Assembly: GCF_036231945.1 (NCBI RefSeq)
Contig: NZ_CP109599.1
Coordinates: forward strand, 7,157,501 to 7,221,500
DNA: 64,000 nucleotides
Direction: 5' to 3'
Origin: Streptomyces sp. NBC_01429
GTDB lineage: Bacteria > Actinomycetota > Actinomycetes > Streptomycetales > Streptomycetaceae
In this document: positions 16,552 through 25,550 of the stretch, one piece after another
Layout of the letters: the number at the start of each line of letters is the position of its first letter
How positions within the stretch are numbered: position 1 is the stretch's first letter
Notes under the pieces: model-generated
The model's input: only the letters and a program-made list of their open reading frames with translations
Told to the model about the DNA's origin: nothing
Databases searched by the model: none
Position numbers and translations under genes: made by a program

Positions 16552-19065
16552 GTGCCCCCTGAGACAACGGATCCGGAGACAGCAGAGCCGGAGACAGCAG
16601 AGCCGGAAACGTCAGAGCCGCAGACAGCGCGTCCGCGGACACCGGAGCCGCGCGGCGGCGGAGCCGCCCTCGAACTGCTCGTCCACGGCGTCGGCGGGGC
16701 CACCCCGCAGCAGATGCTCGACGATCCGCGCGCCGTGCGGATCACCGGCGACGAGACGGCAGCCGTGTACCGCCGCCCCGACGACGTGGACGCCGAGCTG
16801 CACCCCGAGCGCTACCGCGACCGGCCGATCCCGGAGGCGTACTGCTGGTCCCACCTCACCTCGGGCAACGGCTCACGGGCGCTGTGGCTGCTGCTGCTCC
16901 CCTTCATGGTGGTCAACCTCGCCCACTGGATGCGGCCGGCCACCAAGGGCCTCGGCAAGTCCCAGCGGCTGTACGGGGTGCTGGTCCGGCTGGTCGCCCT
17001 CACCCTCACCGTCCTGCTGACGGCCGCCGCCTGCGAGGTCGCGCTCGACCTGACGGCGTGGCAGTGCGCCGGCTCCGCCGAGTGCGTCGCCCACCGCTCC
17101 TGGCTCGGCTTCCTGTCGGCGGACCGGCACGGCTGGTGGTCGCAGCCCGGCCGCAGGCTCGCGCTGGCCGCGACGGTGCCCACGGCGCTGGTGGGGCTGT
17201 TGTGGTTCCTCTCCAACCGGACCTGGAGCGCGTACGAGGCCCAGCGCCCGCCCGGCGACGCACGTCCGAGCGTCCGGATCAGGCCCACGGCCCCCGAATC
17301 CGCCGCCCCCGACCCCACGGCCCCCGACCCCGCCTCCGCCGCGTCCGCGTCCGCCGCCCCCGAGCGGCCCGCCTCCGAGGCCGTACGGCCCGCACTCGGC
17401 CGGCCCGGCTTCTGGTACGGCCGCAGGCTCGTCGCCCGGCTGCGCGCCGCGCACACCGCCGCCGGATTCCTCACCGTCGCCGCCGCGCTCACCGCCGCCG
17501 GAGCCGCCCAGGACCGGCGCGCCGGAAGCCTGCCGCTGGCGGCGGCCGGCGTACTGCTCCAGGCAACGCTGCTGTGCTGCGCCGCCGTTGTCGTGTGGGT
17601 GGTGTGCGGCAGGGGCCGCAGCGAACGCCGGCGCGACGGCTCCCTCGACGGGCTGCTGACCACTTGGCTGCCCGAGGGCTCGCTCGCCGTACTCGCTCTC
17701 GCCGTCGTGTACGCGGGCTGGTCGCGGCCGGACTGGGTCTCCAGCGGCGCCGCCCCCGGCGATCAGGTCTTCCGGGTGCTCGCCCTGGCGCAAGTAGCGC
17801 TGATCGTCGCGCTCGTGGTGATCGCCCGTCGCCTGCACCGCCGCGTGCCGCAGCCGCGCACCGCGATGCGCGGCCTCGGCGGGCCCGCCGTCGCGATGCT
17901 CGCCTGCGCCCTGGGCGGGGTGATGACCGGCGGGGTGGCCCAGCGCGTCGCCGACTGGCTGGACGGGGGCGCCACCCCCGGCATGGGCGGCGGCGTGATC
18001 CCCGGCCCGCCCGTGCTGCTGAGCTGGCAGGCGTCCGTCATCCCGGTGCTGCTCGTCATGCTGCTGGTCCCGGCTGGCGTGCTCGCCGTCCGGACCGCGC
18101 GCACCGCCCGCGCGCTCGTGCCGGTCGTCGAGGAGGAGTACGGCCCGGTGCGCGGCGACACCCTGCGCAGCCGCCAGGTGGCGGGCGCCCGCGCCCGCGC
18201 CGCGCTCACCGACGCCGTGCCCCGGCTGGTGGGAGTGATCGCCGGCTCCTCCCTGCTGCTCGGCGCCGCCGCCGTCGCCGGATCGTGGCTGAGCGGCGAG
18301 GTGCCGGGACAGGCCGCGCAGGGCACCGACTCGTTCGTCGAGTCCGTGGCCGACACCGCGCAGGCGATCGGCTCCTGGCTGATCGGGCTCGGCTTCATAC
18401 TCTTCGTCACCTGGGGCCGCCGGGCGTACCGCGACCCCTCCGCCCGCCGCACCATCGGCATCCTGTGGGACGTGGGCACCTTCTGGCCGCGCGCCGCCCA
18501 CCCCTTCGCGCCGCCCTGTTACGCCGAGCGCGCCGTCCCCGACCTGACCTGGCGCATCGTCGCCTGGACCGGCCGCACCGGCGGCAGACTGGTCCTGTCC
18601 GGCCACTCCCAGGGCAGTGTGCTGGCCGCCGCCGCCGTCTGGCAGCTGCCGGCGACCACCCGCCACCGCGTCGCGCTGCTGACGTACGGATCGCCCCTGG
18701 AGCGGCTGTACGGCCGCTGGTTCCCCGCGTACTTCGGCGGCGGCCAACTGGCCCAGCTGTCGGGCGAGGTGCACTGCTGGCGCAATCTGTGGCGGGCCAC
18801 CGACCCCATCGGCGGGCCCGTCAGGGTGCCCGCCGACGGAGAGCGCCCCGAGGTCGACCGCGGGCCGCTGACCGACCCCTCGGCCTACAGCCGTACGGTC
18901 GAACACCCGCTGCCCGAGCCGATCCTCGGACACTCCGACTACCAGGCCGATCCCGTCTTCGCCGAGGAACGCGCCGCGCTGCTCGACCGGTTGCCGCCGC
19001 CCCTGCTGCCTCCGCAGCGCGACGAGCGGCGCGCTCAGGAGAGTTCGGGCAGATCGTCCGCGTAG
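16552..19065 (+). CDS. large polytopic membrane protein with alpha/beta-hydrolase motifs
   Basis: About 837 residues from the GTG at 16552. The N-terminus is a repeat of PETAE-type pentapeptides coded by 15-bp repeats. Next comes LLVHGVGGATP (43-53), like the oxyanion-hole strand of lipases. Numerous hydrophobic helices follow: two groups of membrane segments across about residues 105-560, separated by a Pro/Ala-rich loop at about 240-285. Near residue 685 is the nucleophile elbow LSGHSQGSVLAA, and HSDYQADP near the C-terminus offers a candidate catalytic His. I infer a membrane-embedded serine hydrolase with an inserted transmembrane region between its oxyanion and nucleophile strands. The substrate is unknown. 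The 3' end overlaps the convergent beta-helix/AAA gene by 31 bp. Confidence 0.75.
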   Translation: MPPETTDPETAEPETAEPETSEPQTARPRTPEPRGGGAALELLVHGVGGATPQQMLDDPRAVRITGDETAAVYRRPDDVDAELHPERYRDRPIPEAYCWSHLTSGNGSRALWLLLLPFMVVNLAHWMRPATKGLGKSQRLYGVLVRLVALTLTVLLTAAACEVALDLTAWQCAGSAECVAHRSWLGFLSADRHGWWSQPGRRLALAATVPTALVGLLWFLSNRTWSAYEAQRPPGDARPSVRIRPTAPESAAPDPTAPDPASAASASAAPERPASEAVRPALGRPGFWYGRRLVARLRAAHTAAGFLTVAAALTAAGAAQDRRAGSLPLAAAGVLLQATLLCCAAVVVWVVCGRGRSERRRDGSLDGLLTTWLPEGSLAVLALAVVYAGWSRPDWVSSGAAPGDQVFRVLALAQVALIVALVVIARRLHRRVPQPRTAMRGLGGPAVAMLACALGGVMTGGVAQRVADWLDGGATPGMGGGVIPGPPVLLSWQASVIPVLLVMLLVPAGVLAVRTARTARALVPVVEEEYGPVRGDTLRSRQVAGARARAALTDAVPRLVGVIAGSSLLLGAAAVAGSWLSGEVPGQAAQGTDSFVESVADTAQAIGSWLIGLGFILFVTWGRRAYRDPSARRTIGILWDVGTFWPRAAHPFAPPCYAERAVPDLTWRIVAWTGRTGGRLVLSGHSQGSVLAAAAVWQLPATTRHRVALLTYGSPLERLYGRWFPAYFGGGQLAQLSGEVHCWRNLWRATDPIGGPVRVPADGERPEVDRGPLTDPSAYSRTVEHPLPEPILGHSDYQADPVFAEERAALLDRLPPPLLPPQRDERRAQESSGRSSA

Positions 19066-21464
19066 AGCAGGGTCAGATCGTCGGTGCTGGTCTCCGGCAG
19101 CTGGGCCACCCGGCCCGCGTGCCGCTCCACCATCGACTCGAACGTCTGGCGCGCGGTACGGCCGTTGCCGAAGGCCGGGCCCTTGGGAAGGGCCGTGAAG
19201 TACGTGAGCAGCGCCTCGGCCGTCCCCTCGCCCAGCCGGTACTCCTGCTCGTCCGACTGCTGCCGCACGATCCGCAACAGCTCGTCGGGCTCGTAGTCGC
19301 TGAAGGTGATGGTCCGTGAGAAACGGGACGCCACACCCGGGTTGACCGTCAGGAAGCGTTCCATCTCGGCGGTGTACCCGGCGACGATCACCACCACGGC
19401 GTCCCGGTGATCCTCCATCAGCTTCACCAGGGTGTCGATGGCCTCCTTGCCGAAGTCCCGTCCGGAGTCCTCGGGGGACAGGGCGTACGCCTCGTCGATG
19501 AACAGCACCCCGCCGCGCGCCCGGTCGAACGCCTCCTGCGTACGGATCGCCGTCGATCCGATGTGCTCGCCGACCAGGTCCACCCGGGACACCTCGACGA
19601 GATGGCCGCGCTCCAGCACCTTCAGGGAGTGCAGGATCTCGCCGTACAGCCGGGCCACGGTCGTCTTGCCGGTGCCGGGGTTGCCCGTGAAGACCAGATG
19701 GCGGCGGACCGAGGCCGCCTTGAGGCCCGCCTCCTTGCGGCGCCGGCCCACCTCGATCATGTCGGTGAGCGCCCGCACCTCGCGCTTGACGCTCTCCAGG
19801 CCGACCAGCGCGTCGAGTTCGCCGAGGACGTCCTCGGAGTCGCGCGCCGCGGTCACGGGCGCGCTGTCCGCCGCCGTGACGGTGGCGGGGGCCGGCGGGA
19901 GCGCGCCGAGGAGCCCCGGAGAGGTCTGCGTCGCCGTCAGTGTGGACGGCGCGGTGGAGGCCGGGGAGGACGTGCCCAGGGGCGGTGGGGCCAGCACGCC
20001 GCTCTCGTCGCTGGTGCAGTCCTCGGCGGTCGGCCCGTCCTCGGCGAAGTCGTACCCACCGCGCGCGCACCGCTCGGTGCGGCACCGGGTCAGCGTCGTA
20101 CGGCAGCCGTCCATCACATGGAAGCCGTAGCCGCCACTGCCCGTCACCCGGCAGCTGTGGAAGGTGCCCCGGCCCTCGGCGGAGACGTAGAAGCCGGCCT
20201 CGGCGGCCGAGGTGACCGTGCAGCGCTCGATGGTGGGGTCGGCGCCCTTGGTGACGATGACACCGGTCTGGACGGTGTCGATCGTGCAGGAGTTGAGCGT
20301 GCCGCCGCTGCCGTGGTCGCGGAACCAGGCGCCGGTGGACGCCTCCCTGATCCGGCAGTCGTCGAGCTGCGCGGTCGCGCCGTCGCTCACCGACACCGCC
20401 GTGTTGCGCACCTGGGAGATGTCGCTGTCGACCACATCGGCGCGGGAGCCGCGGTCGAGGACGAAGAGCGCGTCGGGCACGTCGTGCACCCGGCAGGAGT
20501 CGAGCACGACGGTCGCGCCGTCGCTGATCCAGACGGCCGGGTAGTCGCCCGTACTGTCGTGGATCTCGCACTGGTTGGCGTCCACCCGGGTGCCCGGGTC
20601 CCAGACGGAGAGCCCGTTGCGCCCGAAGCGGCGCACCGTGGAACGGGTCAGGGTCAGCACCGAACGGGAGCGCAGGTCGACCGCGTTCTCCGGGATGTCG
20701 TGGATGTCGCAGTCGGAGAGGGTCAGCACCGCGTCGGTGTCCAGGGTTATCCCGTCGGCCGACGTGCGGTGCACGGAGGAGTCGGTGAGATGGGCGGCGG
20801 CGCGGGACGCGATCTGTACACCGGTGCCCTTGATCTCGTACACCTCGCAGCCGATCGCCTCCAGACCGCTGCCCTCCCCGGTGACGGAGAGCCCGGAGCC
20901 CGAGGCGTGGTGGATCCGGCAGCGCTCCAGCCGGGGGTGCGCGCCGCCGCGCACGGAGACACCGGCCTGTCCCGCGGCGACGATCTCGCACTCCTCGAAC
21001 ACCCCGCCCGCGCCGTCCAGCACCCCGATGCCGACCCCGGCCGGGTTGTCGACCGTGCAGCGGCGGACGGTGGGCCGGGCGGCGCCGCGCACCTCTATGC
21101 CCGCGGCGGAGCGGGTCACGATCCGCAGATCCGCCAGGTCGGGGGTGCCGTCCTCCACCAGCAGCGCGGGGGCCGTCGCGTCCTGGCCCTCCACATGCAG
21201 GTCCTGGACGGTCGCCGAGGCGCGCACCGTCAGGGGTACGCCGTCGGCGGGCGCGATACGGACGGAGCCGAGCGAACCCTCCGGGCCGCGCAGCGTGACC
21301 GCCCGGGTGACCACGAGGTTCTCCCGGTACGTGCCCGGGGCGACGGTGAGTATGTCGCCGTCGCTCGCCGCCTCCAGGGCCGCGGCGAGGGAGGCGTACT
21401 CGCCCGTGCGGCGGCGCCAACGGGATGTGCCGGTGTGCGTCACCTGGACCGTGCCCTGTGCCAT
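19035..21464 (-). CDS. right-handed beta-helix/AAA+ ATPase (CbxX-CfqX type) fusion protein
   Basis: An 809-residue two-part protein. Residues about 30-480 are a long run of 20-25 residue coils of parallel beta-helix type, with many repeats of the form C-x-I/V-x-x-x-x-x-x-G-V-x-V and G-A-x-P-x-x-x-x-C. A Pro/Ser/Thr/Ala-rich linker follows. From about residue 535 there is a CbxX/CfqX-type AAA+ domain: LDALVGLESVKREV, Walker A GNPGTGKTT, Walker B GVLFIDEAYAL, sensor region IVAGYTAEMERFLTVNPGVASRFSRTI. AAA+ proteins of this branch include EccA of type VII secretion and Rubisco-activase-like CbxX. The beta-helix may bind carbohydrate or a protein polymer. The fusion implies an ATP-driven remodelling role on an unknown substrate. 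Confidence 0.85.
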   Translation of the reverse strand: MAQGTVQVTHTGTSRWRRRTGEYASLAAALEAASDGDILTVAPGTYRENLVVTRAVTLRGPEGSLGSVRIAPADGVPLTVRASATVQDLHVEGQDATAPALLVEDGTPDLADLRIVTRSAAGIEVRGAARPTVRRCTVDNPAGVGIGVLDGAGGVFEECEIVAAGQAGVSVRGGAHPRLERCRIHHASGSGLSVTGEGSGLEAIGCEVYEIKGTGVQIASRAAAHLTDSSVHRTSADGITLDTDAVLTLSDCDIHDIPENAVDLRSRSVLTLTRSTVRRFGRNGLSVWDPGTRVDANQCEIHDSTGDYPAVWISDGATVVLDSCRVHDVPDALFVLDRGSRADVVDSDISQVRNTAVSVSDGATAQLDDCRIREASTGAWFRDHGSGGTLNSCTIDTVQTGVIVTKGADPTIERCTVTSAAEAGFYVSAEGRGTFHSCRVTGSGGYGFHVMDGCRTTLTRCRTERCARGGYDFAEDGPTAEDCTSDESGVLAPPPLGTSSPASTAPSTLTATQTSPGLLGALPPAPATVTAADSAPVTAARDSEDVLGELDALVGLESVKREVRALTDMIEVGRRRKEAGLKAASVRRHLVFTGNPGTGKTTVARLYGEILHSLKVLERGHLVEVSRVDLVGEHIGSTAIRTQEAFDRARGGVLFIDEAYALSPEDSGRDFGKEAIDTLVKLMEDHRDAVVVIVAGYTAEMERFLTVNPGVASRFSRTITFSDYEPDELLRIVRQQSDEQEYRLGEGTAEALLTYFTALPKGPAFGNGRTARQTFESMVERHAGRVAQLPETSTDDLTLLYADDLPELS

Positions 21465-21638
21465 GGCGTTGTTCTGTCCCCACCTCGTGCGATTGCCCGT
21501 GCCGTGCCGTTCCGGGTGCCTGCCCCGTTTCCCGGCCTGGGCTGCGGACCGGGCGGCACCACCGTAGCGCGCGTGGCACCGCGGAGTTGACGCGAGAGCC
21601 GGGTCCGGCCCGGCCGACAGCGGTACCGGACGGCCGGC

Positions 21639-22247
21639 TCAGCTGCCCGCCCCGGTGCGCCCCCAGTCGGGACCGGCCTGCGCCCACGCCCGGTCCAGCC
21701 GCTCGTACCGCCGTTGTACCAGACGCCATACGATCAGCCGTCGGCCGCACTCCACCAACACGACCGCCAGCGCAGCCGATCCGAAGCCGCCGACGGCGGC
21801 GTGCACCCGCGCGCCGGTCGCGGTCAGCGGGGCCTGTGCCTCGTCGCCGCGCCGGTCGGTCCAGAAGCCGAAGGTGTCGCCGGGGTGCGGATCACGCAGC
21901 GGCGAGGCGAGCGCACCGGTCCGGGCGGACCCGTCCGGCGCGCGCCAGGTGGCCACCACCCGGCGGCCCAGGTTCTGCTGTCCGGGCGACTCGGCGTCGT
22001 ACACCAGCGGGGCGCGCTCCTTCGAGAGCGCGACCACCTCGGCCTTCGTACGGTGCCGTTGTTCCTGCTGGAGCCGTACGGTCTCGCGCAGCGTGGCGTC
22101 GATCGCGCCCCCGCAGAGCAGACCGACCGCCGGTGCGGCCAGCGCGATGAGCGCGGCGGCGGCCAGCGCCACCCACGCCTCGACAAGATCGGTGCGGCGG
22201 CACAGGGGGTTGCGCCGCCAGCGCCGGAGTCCCACGATGGTGCGCAC
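21639..22247 (-). CDS. two-helix membrane protein, Rv1733c-like
   Basis: A 202-residue protein. It starts with RTIVGLRRWRRNPLCRRTDLVEAW, the signature opening of the Rv1733c-like actinobacterial membrane family, followed by a transmembrane helix (VALAAAALIALAAPAVGLLCGGAI). An extracellular-type domain with ATWRAPDGSARTG and HPGDTFGFWTDRRG comes next, then a second helix (VGGFGSAALAVVLVECGRRL). The GTG at 22247 has AAGGGGG upstream. Function is unknown; the M. tuberculosis relative belongs to the dormancy regulon. Confidence 0.8.
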   Translation of the reverse strand: MRTIVGLRRWRRNPLCRRTDLVEAWVALAAAALIALAAPAVGLLCGGAIDATLRETVRLQQEQRHRTKAEVVALSKERAPLVYDAESPGQQNLGRRVVATWRAPDGSARTGALASPLRDPHPGDTFGFWTDRRGDEAQAPLTATGARVHAAVGGFGSAALAVVLVECGRRLIVWRLVQRRYERLDRAWAQAGPDWGRTGAGS

Positions 22248-22437
22248 AGATCCGCACCCCCTTCCCCTCTCCGTTGTAGCTCCGGGCCACGGAGAACGCG
22301 TGCGATGTCCGGCAAGAGAGAGCAAGCTCACCCGGTCGTCCGCCGCGCACGACGCACCGTCCGCCCAGCGGTCCGGCCGTCCCAACAGGCTTACCATGCG
22401 GCCCTGTTCCGACGAGGGGAGTGGCGGCGGGGAAGAG

Positions 22438-23319
22438 TCACTCCAGGACGCTCACCGGATCGCCCGCCCGCACGACGCCGGTGCGCTCGGGGACCAGGTT
22501 CTGGCCGAAGACCAGCTTGCCGTCGAAGCGCCGGTGGCGGCCCAGGGTGCGCAGCGGCTCCCGGCCGCGCTCGGCGGTGCGCTGGTCCGTGGTGGTGATG
22601 ACACACCGCCCGCAGGGCTTGGCCACCCGGAAGGTCACCTCTCCGACGGCGACGCGCCGCCAGCCGTCCTCCGCCCAGGGCTCCGTACCGGCCACCACGA
22701 GATTGGGCCGGAACCGGTCCATGGGAAGCGGCCCCTCCGCCGGATGGTCTCCTTGCCGGATCAGGGAGTTGAGGGCGTCGAGGGACGCGAGCGTGGTGAC
22801 GAGCAGCGGGAACCCGTCCGCGAAACTGACCGTCTCCCCGGGCCGCCCGTAGAGCGGATCGACGGGCCGGCGCCGGGCCGGGTCGTCGAGATGCACGAGC
22901 CTGACCTCCACCCCGAGGTACCTGCTCAGCCTGCGGTGCACATCGGGTGTGCCGGGCGCCGCCGGCACCGATTCGACCTTCGTCCCGAAAATATCCGCCA
23001 CCGTCGTGGCGACAGCCGTGTCCTCACCCCCGGCCGCCCCCGCCACACCCCCTGCTCGCGGCACCGCGACCGTCAGCGGCTCCAGACCGGGCCCGGACAG
23101 CCGGACCCCGCCGTCCGGCCGCAACTCGGCCCCGATGAGCGCCAGCCGCGGCTGCTGGCGCTGTGTGACCACCTTCCCCGTACCGTCGATCAGCGTCCAA
23201 CGGCGGTCCCCGGCAAGTCCCCAGGGCTCCACGGCGGCGCTGCCGGGCGTGTGTCCGGCCATCGACTTGACCGGATGGACCCACAAGGCGTGCAGAACGG
23301 CGTCGGGTGACTTCGGCAT
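22438..23319 (-). CDS. MOSC domain protein (YcbX/mARC-like)
   Basis: A 293-residue protein. An N-terminal MOSC beta-barrel domain (LWVHPVKSMAGHTPGSAAVEPWGLAGDRRWTLID) is followed by the MOSC core: LVVAGTEPWAEDGWRRVAVGEVTFRVAKPCGRCVITTTDQ, where the Cys of KPCGRC is the expected molybdenum ligand. GQNLVPE closes the domain. Enzymes of this type bind sulfurated molybdenum cofactor and reduce N-hydroxylated compounds. The fusion to a 2Fe-2S ferredoxin domain seen in YcbX is absent here, so an external electron donor is needed. A good ATG start at 23319. Confidence 0.85.
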   Translation of the reverse strand: MPKSPDAVLHALWVHPVKSMAGHTPGSAAVEPWGLAGDRRWTLIDGTGKVVTQRQQPRLALIGAELRPDGGVRLSGPGLEPLTVAVPRAGGVAGAAGGEDTAVATTVADIFGTKVESVPAAPGTPDVHRRLSRYLGVEVRLVHLDDPARRRPVDPLYGRPGETVSFADGFPLLVTTLASLDALNSLIRQGDHPAEGPLPMDRFRPNLVVAGTEPWAEDGWRRVAVGEVTFRVAKPCGRCVITTTDQRTAERGREPLRTLGRHRRFDGKLVFGQNLVPERTGVVRAGDPVSVLE

Positions 23320-23391
23320 GACGCCATCCTGTCACCGGCCCCTGACCTCCGACCGGTCAGCACACCGAAGACCGCGGGACGCCGGCTCCCG

Positions 23392-23880
23392 TCAGTACCC
23401 CCGGCTCTGGTAGGGCCGGTTGTACGGGTCGTCGTACGGGGCGGGCTGCGCGGGCACCGGCCGGGGGGCGGCGGGGCGCATCGCCTCGTACCCCGTACCG
23501 GGCATCGGGCGCTGCGGCTGCTGCTGGGGCTGCTGCGCCTGCTGGTAGGGCTGGCCCTGGTAGCCCCGGGGAGCGCCCTGCTGGGGGATGTACGGCGCCG
23601 GTGCCTGCTGGAGCGGCATGGGCTGCGGCGCCGGCTGCTGCTGTTGCTGGTAGCCGCCGCCGTACGACGGCATGGACTGCGACGGACCCGACGGCAGCGC
23701 GGGGAGCGCGGCGGGCAGGGCCGGCAGGTAGCTGTTGTTCGTGTCGTACGCGGCGGGCACTCGGATCGGGGCGATCTGAGGCGTGCCCCGCTCCGCGACC
23801 AGGGAGTCGTAGATAGGGGTGTCCGGGAAGGACGGCGCGGAGTAGTAGCCGCCGCCGTAGGTGGAGCGGGGGGAGGTCAT
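23392..23880 (-). CDS. proline/glutamine-rich small protein (DUF6643-like)
   Basis: A 162-residue protein beginning MTSPRSTYGGGYYS, then SFPDTPIYDSLVAERGTPQIAPIRVPAAYD. The ordered first 45 residues are followed by a low-complexity tail rich in Q, P, G and Y. I recall the N-terminal sequence as a highly conserved Streptomyces protein (DUF6643) of unknown function; the tail is variable. The gene is divergent from the TerD-like gene across about 250 bp. Confidence 0.7.
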   Translation of the reverse strand: MTSPRSTYGGGYYSAPSFPDTPIYDSLVAERGTPQIAPIRVPAAYDTNNSYLPALPAALPALPSGPSQSMPSYGGGYQQQQQPAPQPMPLQQAPAPYIPQQGAPRGYQGQPYQQAQQPQQQPQRPMPGTGYEAMRPAAPRPVPAQPAPYDDPYNRPYQSRGY

Positions 23881-24131
23881 GCAACATAAGTTAAGCCACG
23901 GCGCACCGGGTTGGGGAGTCGGATTAGAGGCTTCTTTGGGGAGGTGTGGGTGACTTCGGATCCCCAATGCGAGCGAACTTGGGAAAATCGGTCGTCCTCA
24001 CATGTTCGGATCGTGTAAAGGGCGAGCTGACGGGGGGTTACCGGCGGGTCCCGCCGGGGTCGGACCGCGGTCAGCCGATTAGGTTGGGGGGATGGAATCC
24101 TCGGACACCGCGACTCATGATGGGGGCGATC

Positions 24132-25451
24132 ATGTCCATGCTTAAAGGAGCGAATCTTCCGGTGTCCGCACCGGCTGTGCGCGTCGAATTGGGATGGAGT
24201 TCAGGACCGGGAGTGCCGGATGTCGACGCCTCCGCGCTGCTCCTCGTGTCCGGCAAGGTCCGTTCCGACGCCGACTTCGTCTTCTACAACCAGCCGGAAC
24301 ACACCTCGGGGGCGGTGCGGCACGAGGGGAAACAGCCCGGTGGGGCGGGCTTCACCGACACCCTCGCCGTCGACCTCGCACGCGTGGAGCCCACCGTCGA
24401 ACGGATCGTCCTGGCCGCCTCGGCGGACGGCGGCACCTTCGGCCGGGTGCCGGAGCTGCGGGTACGGGTGCTGGACGCGGCGGCCGGGACCGAGATCGCG
24501 CGGTACGAGAGCCGGGACGCGAGCGTCGAGACGGCGTTCGTCCTCGGCGAGCTGTACCGCCGCCAAGGGCAGTGGAAGTTCCGGGCGGTGGGACAGGGGT
24601 ACGACAGCGGACTCGCCGGTCTGGCAACGGACTTCGGGATCTCGGTCGACGAGCCGGCCGCGCCGCCCGCGCCCGCCGCGCGGCCGGCCGCCGCGCCCGC
24701 CGCTCCGCCCGTACCACCGCCCTCCGCCCCCGCGTACGCGCCCACCCTGCCGTCGCTGTCGGTTCCCCCCGTACCGGCGAGCCCGCCGCCACCGGCCCCA
24801 CCGGCCGCTCCCGTGCGGCTGAGCAAGGTGACGCTGACCAAGGAGGCTCCGTCCGTCTCCCTGGCGAAACAGGGCGGAACCTCGGGCAGCATGCGCGTCA
24901 ACCTCAGCTGGCGGTCGCGCAAACAGCTCAAGGGCTGGGGCGCCAAACTCGGCGGAGCCTTCGCCCCGCAGAGCGAACTCGATCTGGACCTGTGCGCCCT
25001 CTATGAACTGACCGACGGCCGCAAAGGCGTTGTCCAGGCGCTCGGCAATGCCTTCGGCGCACTCGACAGAGCGCCCTACATCCATCTCGACGGCGACGAC
25101 CGCACCGGCGGGTCCGACAGCGGTGAGAACCTCACCATCAACCTGGATCACAAGGACCGGCTGCGCCGCCTCGTCATCTTCGTCACCATCTATGAAGGCG
25201 CGAGCAGTTTCGCGGATCTCGACGCGACGGTCACTCTTCAGCCGCAGCACGGCGCCCCGATCGACTTCTCGCTCGGGGAATGCACCGTTCCCTCGACGGT
25301 CTGCTCGCTGGCGCTGATCACCAATACCGGCTCGGATCTCGTCGTCCAGCGCGAAGCGCGTTTTCTGGTGCCGGAACGCGGCGTGAGCCCGCAGCGCACC
25401 ATCGATTACGCCTATGGATGGGGCATGAACTGGACACCCGGGAGGAAGTGA
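24132..25451 (+). CDS. TerD-family protein with duplicated TerD-like domains
   Basis: A 439-residue protein. The N-terminal TerD-like half (residues about 1-180) has KGANLPVSAPAVRVELGWSSG, DVDASALLL, SDADFVFYNQP and VERIVLAASADGG. A Pro/Ala-rich linker of about 55 residues is followed by a second TerD-like half with DLDLCALYEL, the calcium-binding type loop HLDGDDRTGG and SDSGENLTINLD, and IFVTIYEG. TerD domains are Ca-binding and are linked to tellurite/stress response and to development in Streptomyces. Several ATGs are clustered; 24132 was chosen because GGGGGCG lies just upstream. No other ter genes adjoin it. Confidence 0.85.
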   Translation: MSMLKGANLPVSAPAVRVELGWSSGPGVPDVDASALLLVSGKVRSDADFVFYNQPEHTSGAVRHEGKQPGGAGFTDTLAVDLARVEPTVERIVLAASADGGTFGRVPELRVRVLDAAAGTEIARYESRDASVETAFVLGELYRRQGQWKFRAVGQGYDSGLAGLATDFGISVDEPAAPPAPAARPAAAPAAPPVPPPSAPAYAPTLPSLSVPPVPASPPPPAPPAAPVRLSKVTLTKEAPSVSLAKQGGTSGSMRVNLSWRSRKQLKGWGAKLGGAFAPQSELDLDLCALYELTDGRKGVVQALGNAFGALDRAPYIHLDGDDRTGGSDSGENLTINLDHKDRLRRLVIFVTIYEGASSFADLDATVTLQPQHGAPIDFSLGECTVPSTVCSLALITNTGSDLVVQREARFLVPERGVSPQRTIDYAYGWGMNWTPGRK

Positions 25452-25550
25452 CCTACGCCGAAAACCGGCCGGACACGGCGCGCCCGTGACCGGTCGGCCT
25501 ACGCCCGCCCACCGCCGGGCACCCGCCCGGCCGCCGCCCGACCCCCGCGC

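Noticed and set aside
16873..21750. A minus-strand open frame of about 1625 codons
   Set aside because: It crosses the membrane hydrolase and the beta-helix/AAA gene in non-coding frames. Its Pro/Gly/Arg/His-rich composition shows no family motifs.
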